Source of the DNA: Prevotellaceae bacterium UBA1743 | GTDB taxonomy: Bacteria; Bacteroidota; Bacteroidia; Bacteroidales; Bacteroidaceae | Direction: 5' to 3' | Length of the DNA stretch: 26,480 bases | Assembly: GCA_002314945.1 (NCBI GenBank) | Contig: DCHV01000027.1 | Span: forward strand, 1 to 26,480 | Shown: in pieces, positions 1 to 7,125 of the stretch | How positions within the stretch are numbered: the first letter of the stretch is position 1 | Layout: each line of letters opens with the position of its first letter | Notes under the pieces: model-generated | Seen by the model: the letters and a program-made list of their open reading frames with translations, nothing else | Databases searched by the model: none | What the model was told of the DNA's origin: nothing | Program-made: the position numbers and the translations under genes

Positions 1-153
1 ATCATGATGGCACCTGCTGCAGGTTTCTATACCACACCAGGAGCAGGTAAAGACCAGGTTCGTCTCGCGTATGTACTGAACAAAGAGGATCTCACGCGTG
101 CATTGTATGTGCTGAGGAAGGCATTGGAGGCTTATCCGGGTTCTACGCTCTAA
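1..153 (+). CDS. PLP-dependent aminotransferase, C-terminal end (partial)
   Basis: Frame 1 is open from the first base to a TAA at 151-153 and gives the last 50 residues of a protein that starts outside the window. The piece contains GFYTTPGAGKDQVRLAYVLN, then a helix ending in LRKALEAYPGSTL. This resembles the end of class I/II pyridoxal-phosphate aminotransferases (aspartate or branched-chain type), where an R-L-A/S-Y motif carries the arginine that binds the substrate carboxylate. The active-site lysine region is not in the window, so the substrate cannot be named. The permease gene begins 4 bases after the stop, so the two are probably cotranscribed. Confidence 0.7.
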   Translation: MMMAPAAGFYTTPGAGKDQVRLAYVLNKEDLTRALYVLRKALEAYPGSTL

Positions 154-157
154 ACGT

Positions 158-1399
158 ATGCTTTCATATTTCATTGCCAAACGCTTGTTCCGTCATTCGG
201 ATGATGCAAAACATGTGTCTCGTTTAGCTGTTCATATAGCTACTGGAGGCGTTGCTATTGGCGTGGCGGTGATGATAGTCAGCGTGTGTGTCGTTTTGGG
301 ATTTCAAACGGAGATCAGCAGTAAGATGTATGGCATAGGTGCACACATTCAGGTGCTGAATTACGAATCCACAACCAAGGCAGAAACATATCCCATTGTC
401 GTGAATGAGGAATTGATGGAACGGCTGTCGTCAGTTCCTGGTGTACGCCATGTACAACGCTTTTGTCAGAAGGGGGGGATGCTCAAGACTGACGAAGCTT
501 TCCGAGGTGTGTTGTTTCATGGAGTAGGACCTGAATATGATACCGATTTTTTGTCTGCACATCTGGTGGATGGTGAACTTCCTGCCTTTTGTGATACTGC
601 ATCATGTGGAGGATTGGTGGTATCCAAAAAAATGGCGAATGAATTGCAACTGAAAGTCGGTGATCGTATTTATGCCTATTTCTTTGAGCAAAACATAAGA
701 GCAAGGCGATTTACCATTTCGGGTATCTTTTGTACCAACCTTTGTGATTTTGATGACAAGCTGGTATTTACTGATATTTACACGATTCATCATCTATGGG
801 GATGGGATAGCGAACAATATTCCGGAGCGGAATTGCTGCTGAATGATTTTCAGGAATTGGATTCCGTTTCGGCTCGTGTCGTCGATGCGGTCAATCATAC
901 TCAGGATGCGTATGGCGCATATTATACGTCTCCTACTATCACGGAATTGTATCCTGCCATGTTTTCGTGGCTGAGTTTGCTTGATACCAACGTATGGGTG
1001 ATTCTCGTACTGATGATTTGCGTGTCAGGTTTTACGGTGGTGAGTGGACTGCTCATTATTATTCTGGAACGAACGAATTTCATCGGTGTGATGAAGGCCT
1101 TGGGTGCCAACAATTCCTTGATGCGTCGCACCTTTCTGTATTATGCCTCGTTTATTGTATTGCGCGGGCTTCTGTATGGCAATCTGTTGGCATTTCTTCT
1201 TGTTGCAATTCAGAAAACGACAGGCGTTGTACGCCTGAATCCCATTGACTATTATGTGGATCGTGTGCCTCTTCTCGTCAACTGGTCCTATATTGCTGTG
1301 ATAGACTTTTGTACGCTGATAATCAGTGTTATAGCGTTGCTTCTTCCCTGTCTGATTGTTTCAGGAATCCATCCTGCTCGCAGCATTCGTTTCGAGTAG
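158..1399 (+). CDS. FtsX/LolE-type ABC transporter permease (MacB-like core)
   Basis: This is a 413-residue inner membrane protein. One membrane segment lies near residues 28-50, a large periplasmic domain follows (about 50-270), and three membrane segments close the protein (about 280-305, 325-350, 375-405). That is the 1+3 layout of FtsX/LolC/LolE/MacB permeases, and the end HPARSIRFE fits the family's usual P-A-R-x-I-R-F-E tail. Such permeases work with a cytoplasmic ATPase to move lipoproteins or other substrates, or to transmit force, across the envelope. No ATPase gene is visible here, so the substrate is unknown. The start is 4 bases after the aminotransferase stop. The 3' end overlaps the convergent prmA gene by 39 bases. 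A run of seven G at 472-478 lies in the coding sequence. Confidence 0.85.
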   Translation: MLSYFIAKRLFRHSDDAKHVSRLAVHIATGGVAIGVAVMIVSVCVVLGFQTEISSKMYGIGAHIQVLNYESTTKAETYPIVVNEELMERLSSVPGVRHVQRFCQKGGMLKTDEAFRGVLFHGVGPEYDTDFLSAHLVDGELPAFCDTASCGGLVVSKKMANELQLKVGDRIYAYFFEQNIRARRFTISGIFCTNLCDFDDKLVFTDIYTIHHLWGWDSEQYSGAELLLNDFQELDSVSARVVDAVNHTQDAYGAYYTSPTITELYPAMFSWLSLLDTNVWVILVLMICVSGFTVVSGLLIIILERTNFIGVMKALGANNSLMRRTFLYYASFIVLRGLLYGNLLAFLLVAIQKTTGVVRLNPIDYYVDRVPLLVNWSYIAVIDFCTLIISVIALLLPCLIVSGIHPARSIRFE

Positions 1400-2230
1400 T
1401 AGCATAGCCCATTCCTCGTCTTTTTGCATAGCCTTGATATTGGCGTGCATGGTCGTGGCATACGCTTCCAATACAGGGATGTCATGTACGTAGAATCCGC
1501 TTATCAAGAGTTGTCCTCCCTTCCTTAGCACGTTACAGAAAACAGGCATGTCTTGGAGTAGAATGTTCCGATTTATATTGGCTATCAGCAAGTCGACTTC
1601 TTTCATTGATGCGATTACACTACTATCACCCAGTAGAATGCGGATGTTGTTTGTGATTCCGTTCAATTCGCAGTTGGCCCGTGTGTTTTCCACACTCCAT
1701 TCATCGATGTCGTATGCCGTAATGTCACATGCTCCCATTTGATGTGCCATAATGGACAGGATGCCAGTACCAGTTCCTGCATCCACTATACGTTTACCTG
1801 ACAATTCCATCTCCGCCATTTGTCGTAGTATCATGCGGGTGGTTTGGTGACTACCTGTACCGAAGGCTTGCTTTGGGTGAATCTTGATGTCGTATTTCAC
1901 CTTTGGCGTGTCGGTATGGTGAACATCGTGGATGCAGATCAAGCCGTCAATGAGAATAGGTTTGAAACCTTCCTCTTCCCAGGTCTGGTTCCAATCTTCG
2001 TCAGGGGCTTCATGCAAGGAATACTCTATGCTCACATCAGGGCATGGGAAATTAACCACGATTTGATCCAAGGCGTCTTTTTCCCACAATGATTGTTGTA
2101 TATAGGCTTTTACGCCAGTTTCTGTCGGTTCAAACGTCTCGAAACCGATATCTGCAATCAGAGCTGAAACAACATCAGCAAAGTCTTCTTTGTAAGGCTT
2201 AATGATGAATTCTACTTCGTAATATTTCAT
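1361..2230 (-). CDS. prmA: Ribosomal protein L11 methyltransferase
   Basis: The 289-residue enzyme methylates ribosomal protein L11 in the cytoplasm using S-adenosylmethionine. Visible signatures are a GTGSHQTTR loop (residues 124-132), the SAM-binding motif IVDAGTGTGI (148-157), the acidic residues of YDIDEWSVENTRAN (173-186), and IANIN (216-220), the NxN/NPPY-like motif of PrmA. The N-terminal part is the L11-recognition domain. I chose the ATG at 2230 rather than the upstream in-frame one at 2269, because a near-perfect promoter occupies 2239-2270 and would make the longer form untranscribable from it. The protein is close to usual family length. The last 39 bases overlap the convergent permease gene. 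Confidence 0.93.
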   Translation of the reverse strand: MKYYEVEFIIKPYKEDFADVVSALIADIGFETFEPTETGVKAYIQQSLWEKDALDQIVVNFPCPDVSIEYSLHEAPDEDWNQTWEEEGFKPILIDGLICIHDVHHTDTPKVKYDIKIHPKQAFGTGSHQTTRMILRQMAEMELSGKRIVDAGTGTGILSIMAHQMGACDITAYDIDEWSVENTRANCELNGITNNIRILLGDSSVIASMKEVDLLIANINRNILLQDMPVFCNVLRKGGQLLISGFYVHDIPVLEAYATTMHANIKAMQKDEEWAMLLLETNAASRMDS

Positions 2231-2238
2231 ATCACAGG

Positions 2239-2270
2239 CAAAGGTACGATTAAGCGAGATAAATATCAAA
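2239..2270 (-). promoter_or_regulatory. Promoter of prmA (Bacteroidetes -33/-7)
   Basis: Read on the minus strand, TTTG (2270-2267), 20 bases, then TACCTTTG (2246-2239). This matches the known Bacteroidetes consensus TTTG, 19-21 bases, TAnnTTTG. The predicted transcript start is near 2235, leaving a leader of only about five bases before the ATG at 2230. Confidence 0.75.
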
Positions 2271-2465
2271 TTTTTGAGCAGTGAAGCCCAACAAAAATGT
2301 ATTTTTGATTGGGTGAGTCGCGTTAAAATTCGACGAAGTCAGATTTATTTGAATATTTCCGAGCGTGAGTACCTTCGGCACATCGAATCTGGATGATTGT
2401 TTCACGTGCGAGGGATTCCGATATGTACATAGGAGGAAAATCCCCTTCATTTTAGGCGTTTTCCT
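2271..2465. other. Intergenic stretch between divergent promoters
   Basis: This lies between the prmA promoter and the promoter of the secreted-protein gene. It is AT-rich near 2271-2360. I see no convincing ORF, RNA gene or long inverted repeat in it. Confidence 0.4.
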
Positions 2466-2497
2466 TTTGGTCGTCTCGCCAAAAGACAGTATTTTTG
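2466..2497 (+). promoter_or_regulatory. Promoter of the secreted Gly-rich protein gene
   Basis: TTTG at 2466-2469, 20 bases, then TATTTTTG at 2490-2497 matches the Bacteroidetes TTTG/TAnnTTTG promoter. A start near 2501 would give a leader of about 20 bases before the ATG at 2522, supporting that start over the in-frame ATG at 2495 inside the promoter. Confidence 0.75.
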
Positions 2498-2521
2498 CAT
2501 TGTAAACAAAAACGAATGTGT

Positions 2522-3619
2522 ATGAAACGGAAATTATTGTATGTGTTGGCAACGATTTGCTTGCCTTTTGCATTGAATGCACAGTCTGATGACGATATGT
2601 ATTTCGTCCCTTCTAAGAAGAAAGCTAAGGCCGTTGTGACGACTCCTTCCTATTCCACTCAACCTGTAGTCACCAAGAAGTCGAATGTCGAGGAAACTCT
2701 CGAAGAGGGTGATGCGAATGCGGACTATCATATCGGCCAATTGCGTGATGTAGATGACTACAACCGCCGTGGAAACAGTTCTCAGGCGGGAACATCTGCG
2801 AGAATCTCGGGCGATACCTTGTATGTAACCAATGATTCCACGCATGTGACCGAAGCTTATCCTTTGAATAAACAAGATCAGTCTATGACAGAGGAGAGTG
2901 CTGAGGAAGATTATTCCTGCTCCTCACGTTTGGTGCGTTATCATGGATGCTATTACGATTCTCCTATTATTTGGGATATTTCTTTTGGCTTCTACGATCC
3001 CTGGTATGACCCTTGGTATGGCTGGTATGGCCCTTATTATCGAGCAGGCTGGTATAGTTGGTGTGACTGGGGATGGGGACCATACCATCATTGGGGATTC
3101 GGCTATGGACCTCATTTTTACGGATGCTATCCACACTATCCGTATTGGGGGTATCATTCACACGGATACCAGGCTTCACGTGCTGCACATTACGGCGGTT
3201 ACAGACCTACCTCAGGTGGCGCAGGTTATGCTTCACGCGGCTATAATGGACGTGGCGGACGTTTAGGGAATGGAAACGCAAGTAGAGGTGGCCGTTCCGG
3301 CGTGGCATCACGCGATGGTTCACGCTCCGTTTCCTCTGGCTTGCAGTCGGGTGCGAATGGACGCGGAAGTCGTGGAGGTCGTGTTTCTTCTCAGTCAGGT
3401 TCTCGTTCAGGCGTGAGCGTGACACCCTCTTCTCCACAAAGAAGCAATTCTTCCAGCTCGTATAGTAGCGGTAGTCGAGGCGGACGTTCCAGCAGTGGAT
3501 CATTCTCCAGCGGCAGTTTCGGTGGTAGCCGTTCTGGTGGCGGCGGCTTCAGTGGCGGCGGTGGCTTCGGCGGTGGCGGTGGCCGTTCTGGCGGCGGTGG
3601 TAGCCGTGGCGGTAGATAA
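2522..3619 (+). CDS. Secreted protein with aromatic core and Gly/Ser/Arg-rich tail
   Basis: I do not recognise a named family. The 365-residue product starts with a signal peptide (about 1-20, ending L-N-A before Q21). Residues 21-130 are polar and acidic, with a Lys-rich patch near 31-37. Residues 139-227 are crowded with Tyr, Trp, His and Gly, with repeats such as YDPWYDPWYGWYGPYY. From about 228 to the end the chain is low-complexity Gly/Ser/Arg, finishing in blocks of GGGG with R, S or F between them. No enzyme motif is visible. Such composition fits a disordered, adhesive or self-assembling surface/periplasmic protein, but this is inference. The start was chosen from the signal peptide and the promoter at 2466-2497. 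The FadL-like porin gene follows 37 bases later, probably in the same transcript. Confidence 0.7.
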   Translation: MKRKLLYVLATICLPFALNAQSDDDMYFVPSKKKAKAVVTTPSYSTQPVVTKKSNVEETLEEGDANADYHIGQLRDVDDYNRRGNSSQAGTSARISGDTLYVTNDSTHVTEAYPLNKQDQSMTEESAEEDYSCSSRLVRYHGCYYDSPIIWDISFGFYDPWYDPWYGWYGPYYRAGWYSWCDWGWGPYHHWGFGYGPHFYGCYPHYPYWGYHSHGYQASRAAHYGGYRPTSGGAGYASRGYNGRGGRLGNGNASRGGRSGVASRDGSRSVSSGLQSGANGRGSRGGRVSSQSGSRSGVSVTPSSPQRSNSSSSYSSGSRGGRSSSGSFSSGSFGGSRSGGGGFSGGGGFGGGGGRSGGGGSRGGR

Positions 3620-3656
3620 GTTCCTCATTGTTTAATTCTTGAATAATCATCTTGAA

Positions 3657-5222
3657 ATGAAAAAGTATATTGCATTAAGTCTGTTGCTTGCAGCAGCCAG
3701 TGTTTCAGCTCAGAATACCTATACGAATGCTGTAGTTACCAGCACGTCCGATTTGTCAGGTACGGCACGTTATGTAGGTATGGGTGGCGCTTTGGGCGCT
3801 TTAGGTGCCGATATTTCTGCCATCAGCAGCAATCCTGCTGCCATCGGTATGTATCGCAAGAATGATATTTCCCTCACAGCCGGAGTCCTGTGGCCCAAGA
3901 ATCGTTCGTATGACGAAGGTGATGCCCTCACTCATGGCACATTCGATCAGATGGGTTTTGTTACAGCCTTTCATGTAGGTGGGGAAGATATCGAGTATGT
4001 GAATTTTTCCTTCAACTATCAGAAGAAGCATAATTTCAACAATGCCTTCTATGCCGACAATCCAAACACTTTCGGCCTCTCACAACTCGATCAGTTGGCA
4101 TACATCAAGAAACGTTTCGATTCAAACAAAAATCTCCTGGCTACAGCCTACAATGCATATTTGATAAATCAGGATGATTATGGCTATTACAATCCCTGGA
4201 GTGCCAATTCGAATCAATATGCAAGTTATTCGACAGGGTCGTCTCAGAATTATGATGTCAACCTGAGCTTCAATGCCAAGGATCAATATTATTTCGGATT
4301 GACCATCGGATGCGAGAATATCGACTACGACAAATGGACTACCTATACCGAGTTTCGTAATGGAGATATTTTGGCTCCCATTCAGGACTATACACTGTAT
4401 AATGATCAGCGCGTGAATGGAGTAGGTGTCAATTTCAAGTTGGGAACCATCATCCGCCCGATTGAAGAAAGTCCATTCCGTTTCGGACTTACAGTAGAGT
4501 CTCCGACTTGGTACAACATGAAGAGTAGCGTGGTGCACAGCATAGACAGCCGCTATGACACACATGGTGAGTACCTCAGTAACTACTACAATCACAAAAG
4601 CTATGATAATAGTTATCTGGAGTATAACTTGAGGACACCTTGGCGTTTCCGCGCCAGCCTGGGAACTACCATCAGCCGCTATCTTGCTCTGGGTGCAGAA
4701 TATGAGTATGCAGATTATGGGTTTGAGCACATGAGCTACGGCTCCAATAACTGGGATGAGCGTAAGACTCAGGATAAGGAGATGAACAAGCTCACAAAAC
4801 GTACACTCCAAGGCCAGCATACTGTTCGCCTGGGTGCTGAGGTGAAACCGACAGATAATTGGGCTTTCCGCGTAGGATACAACTACATCAGTAGCATCTA
4901 CAAGAAGAACGCTTTCCTCGATTCCTGTATCGATAGTTATGCCATGGATTACATGACCAGTACTTCGTATATGAATCTTGGGGCGACCAATCTGATGACA
5001 CTTGGTGTCGGCTACAAATACAAGTTTTTCTATGCCGACCTGACTTACAAGATCCGCAATCAGAGTGGTGACTTCTATGCCTTCGACGATAGTTTCATGA
5101 ATGACGGTGACTTCGTTGCGAACAATCCCGCTTTGCAGGAATTATCCAATTATCGTTTGACTCCCACCAATGTGGATCTCACCCGTCATGAAATCTGCAT
5201 GACACTCGGATTCAAGTTCTGA
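3657..5222 (+). CDS. FadL/OmpP1-like outer membrane transport protein
   Basis: The 521-residue protein has a signal peptide (about 1-18, cut before Q19) followed by GTARYVGMGGALGALGAD and SSNPAAIGMYRK. This is the N-terminal pattern of the Bacteroidetes OmpP1/FadL/TodX relatives that are often annotated as hemin receptor. The rest alternates aromatic and polar residues as in beta strands, and the chain ends in a phenylalanine (TLGFKF), typical of outer membrane barrels. FadL proteins admit long-chain fatty acids or other hydrophobic molecules; the substrate here is unknown. I start at 3657 because the signal peptide begins there, not at the in-frame ATG at 3639. It lies 37 bases after the Gly-rich protein gene, and a strong terminator follows. 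Confidence 0.82.
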   Translation: MKKYIALSLLLAAASVSAQNTYTNAVVTSTSDLSGTARYVGMGGALGALGADISAISSNPAAIGMYRKNDISLTAGVLWPKNRSYDEGDALTHGTFDQMGFVTAFHVGGEDIEYVNFSFNYQKKHNFNNAFYADNPNTFGLSQLDQLAYIKKRFDSNKNLLATAYNAYLINQDDYGYYNPWSANSNQYASYSTGSSQNYDVNLSFNAKDQYYFGLTIGCENIDYDKWTTYTEFRNGDILAPIQDYTLYNDQRVNGVGVNFKLGTIIRPIEESPFRFGLTVESPTWYNMKSSVVHSIDSRYDTHGEYLSNYYNHKSYDNSYLEYNLRTPWRFRASLGTTISRYLALGAEYEYADYGFEHMSYGSNNWDERKTQDKEMNKLTKRTLQGQHTVRLGAEVKPTDNWAFRVGYNYISSIYKKNAFLDSCIDSYAMDYMTSTSYMNLGATNLMTLGVGYKYKFFYADLTYKIRNQSGDFYAFDDSFMNDGDFVANNPALQELSNYRLTPTNVDLTRHEICMTLGFKF

Positions 5223-5245
5223 TACATTCTGTATCGCAATAGTTT

Positions 5246-5291
5246 AATTGTCAGGCTACGATGAATTGTTTTCCATCGTAGCCTGACAATT
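5246..5291 (+). terminator. Rho-independent terminator after the porin gene
   Basis: A perfect 18-bp inverted repeat (5246-5263 with 5274-5291) encloses a 10-base loop. Its right arm runs into a T-rich stretch (5290-5297). It lies 24 bases after the porin stop and should end that transcript, insulating the region before pyrB. Confidence 0.9.
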
Positions 5292-5357
5292 TTTCTTATG
5301 TACTTCTCCAGAAATTCCTATATATTTTCACAGATTTTCCAGCGTATTTCAAAAACA

Positions 5358-5445
5358 GTGTAACTACACGGATAATTTTGTGTAGTTACAAGAAAAATTC
5401 CGTGTAGTTACAAGGATTTCTCCGTGTAGTTACACGATTTTCATT
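5358..5445. repeat. Four 22-bp-phased near-palindromic repeats
   Basis: Near-palindromic 12-mers of the form GTGTA-NN-TACAM start at 5358, 5380, 5402 and 5424, exactly 22 bases apart. Copy 1 has central AC and copies 2-4 have central GT. Copies 2 and 3 end in TACAA instead of TACAC. The 10-base linkers are AT-rich and not conserved in detail. Copy 1 (5358-5372) and copy 4 (5421-5435) form a perfect 15-bp inverted repeat. The block lies about 200 bases before the predicted pyrB promoter. It could be an operator array or a small dispersed genomic repeat; the sequence alone does not decide. Confidence 0.85.
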
Positions 5446-5634
5446 CTACATAGGAATTTCTCTCTTTCTATCTCGGAGAATTCTTTGTTTTGCGCCTGAA
5501 TATTTTTTATCGTGTATGTGATTATTTTTAGGCGAATAGTGGTATGTCCGAAAGTGTTTATGACATTCCGATGATTTTCAAAATTGCTTTTTTATAAGTT
5601 TTATTTCATTTGAGTACCTTTTTCTGACCAACAT
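5446..5634. other. AT-rich non-coding stretch before pyrB
   Basis: Together with the terminator and the repeat block this makes up the longest gene-free region (5223-5695). It is strongly AT-rich with several T runs. I see no protein-coding ORF, tRNA or convincing riboswitch in it. Confidence 0.5.
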
Positions 5635-5666
5635 GTTTTCTATTACACTAAAATGAACTATCTTTG
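5635..5666 (+). promoter_or_regulatory. Probable pyrB promoter
   Basis: TATCTTTG at 5659-5666 fits the Bacteroidetes -7 element TAnnTTTG. The -33 position (5635-5638, TTTT) is one base off TTTG at 20-base spacing. The predicted start near 5670 gives a leader of about 25 bases before the pyrB ATG at 5696. No attenuator-type leader is visible. Confidence 0.6.
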
Positions 5667-5695
5667 TACCGTCAAAAGTAAGTCATCTGAGAATT

Positions 5696-6643
5696 ATGGA
5701 AAATCGAAGTTTGGTTACCATTTCCGGACACACTAAGGATAAGATTATGTACCTTATCCAGATGGCTCGGGAGTTTGAACTGCATACAAATCGCAAACTT
5801 CTGGATGGCAAGGTGATAGCCACCCTCTTCTTTGAGCCGAGTACACGTACCCGACTTAGTTTCGAGACAGCCGCCAATCGTCTGGGAGCTCGAGTGATAG
5901 GTTTTGCCGACCCCAAGATAACAAGTGGTACGAAAGGCGAAACACTCAAGGATACAATCATGATGGTTAGCAACTATGCAGATATCATTGTGATGAGGCA
6001 TTATCTCGAAGGAGCTGCCCTCTATGCCAGCGAAGTATCGCCCGTACCCATAGTCAATGCCGGCGACGGAGCAAATCAGCATCCCAGCCAAACGATGCTC
6101 GACCTCTATACCATTTACCAGACACAGGGGACACTGGAGAACCTGAATATCTATCTTGTCGGTGACCTGAAATACGGTCGTACGGTACACAGCTTGCTTA
6201 CCGCGATGAGACATTTCAATCCTACGTTCCATTTCATTGCTCCGGACGAGTTGGCCATGCCTGACTATTATAAGATGTATTGCCAGCAGCATGGGATACG
6301 GTATTTCGAGCACAAGGATTTCGATGCAGAAACCATCAAAGATGCGGATATCCTGTATATGACCCGTGTACAGCGTGAACGCTTCACCGATCTGATGGAA
6401 TACGAAAGGGTGAAAGACTTGTATCTGCTGAAGAAGGATATGCTTTCCTTGGCTCGGGATAATATGAAGATACTTCATCCCCTGCCACGTGTCAACGAGA
6501 TAGAATATACCATAGACGACACCCCCTACGCCTATTATTTCCAGCAGGCTCGCAATGGACTTTATGCACGTCAGGCGCTTCTGTGCGATGCCTTGGGAAT
6601 TACATTGGAGGAAGTGAGAAACGATCAAACGATACAGCGATGA
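5696..6643 (+). CDS. pyrB: Aspartate carbamoyltransferase catalytic subunit
   Basis: The 315-residue enzyme joins carbamoyl phosphate and L-aspartate to N-carbamoylaspartate, the committed step of pyrimidine synthesis. The carbamoyl-phosphate signature FEPSTRTR is at residues 46-53, and SGTKGE (77-82) fits the catalytic Ser/Lys loop supplied by the neighbouring subunit. HPLPR, near residue 262, belongs to the aspartate-binding domain. Length is usual for class B catalytic chains, which pair with PyrI. The stop overlaps the pyrI start as ATGA, so the two chains are translationally coupled. The gene follows the promoter at 5635-5666. Confidence 0.96.
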   Translation: MENRSLVTISGHTKDKIMYLIQMAREFELHTNRKLLDGKVIATLFFEPSTRTRLSFETAANRLGARVIGFADPKITSGTKGETLKDTIMMVSNYADIIVMRHYLEGAALYASEVSPVPIVNAGDGANQHPSQTMLDLYTIYQTQGTLENLNIYLVGDLKYGRTVHSLLTAMRHFNPTFHFIAPDELAMPDYYKMYCQQHGIRYFEHKDFDAETIKDADILYMTRVQRERFTDLMEYERVKDLYLLKKDMLSLARDNMKILHPLPRVNEIEYTIDDTPYAYYFQQARNGLYARQALLCDALGITLEEVRNDQTIQR

Positions 6644-7095
6644 TAGTACAAGAAATGCGTGTTGCCGCCATCAAGAATGGGACGGTGATTGATCATATCC
6701 CCTCAGAGAAATTGTTTCAGGTTGTCAATCTCCTGCAACTGGAGAAGATGGAGGCACCTGTCACAATCGGTTTCAACCTGAGGAGTGACAAAATGCAAAA
6801 AAAGAGCATCATAAAGGTCGTTGACAAGTTCTTCTCTGACGAGGAGCTGAATCAGTTGTCGGTGGTGGCTCCCAATGTTACATTGTGTATTATACGCGAT
6901 TACAAGGTAGTGGAGAAGAAGCCTGTGACGATGCCCGAAGAACTGATAAACGTGGTGAAATGCGCCAATCCTAAGTGCATCTGCAACAATGAGCCGATGA
7001 AGACACGTTTCCGCGTGCTCGACAAGCAGGAGGGAATCCTACAGTGTCACTATTGCAACAAGGAATTGTTGCTGCAACAAGTAAAGTTATTGTAA
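6640..7095 (+). CDS. pyrI: Aspartate carbamoyltransferase regulatory subunit
   Basis: The 151-residue chain binds the nucleotide effectors (CTP/UTP inhibit and ATP activates in the E. coli enzyme) and holds the PyrB trimers together. The N-terminal part is the allosteric domain, with IKNGTVIDHIP at 11-21. The C-terminal part holds the zinc site, C-x4-C then C-x2-C (CANPKC and CHYC). All four cysteines are present, so it should assemble with PyrB. I start at 6640 because the ATGA overlap with pyrB and the conserved N-terminus agree. The in-frame ATG at 6583 lies well inside pyrB. Thirty bases separate it from glyA. Confidence 0.95.
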   Translation: MIVQEMRVAAIKNGTVIDHIPSEKLFQVVNLLQLEKMEAPVTIGFNLRSDKMQKKSIIKVVDKFFSDEELNQLSVVAPNVTLCIIRDYKVVEKKPVTMPEELINVVKCANPKCICNNEPMKTRFRVLDKQEGILQCHYCNKELLLQQVKLL

Positions 7096-7125
7096 ACCAA
7101 ATATTATTTTGATCATACTTGGAGT

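Noticed and set aside
472..478. Phase-variable G7 tract in the permease gene
   Set aside because: Seven G is short for a slippage switch, the frame is intact, and nothing else suggests phase variation.
2250..2582. Minus-strand frame (110 codons) upstream of prmA
   Set aside because: It overlaps both divergent promoters and the start of the secreted-protein gene and has no protein-like pattern.
4122..4820. Long open frame (232 codons) on the minus strand inside the porin gene
   Set aside because: Shadow of the FadL-like gene with hydrophobic but patternless sequence and no recognisable domain.
5358..5445. CRISPR array
   Set aside because: Repeat units are only 12 bases with 10-base linkers, the copies vary, and no cas gene is in the window.
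5672..6628. Long open frame (318 codons) antisense to pyrB
   Set aside because: It mirrors pyrB almost exactly, has no signal, motif or promoter, and pyrB is unmistakable; open antisense frames are common opposite conserved genes.
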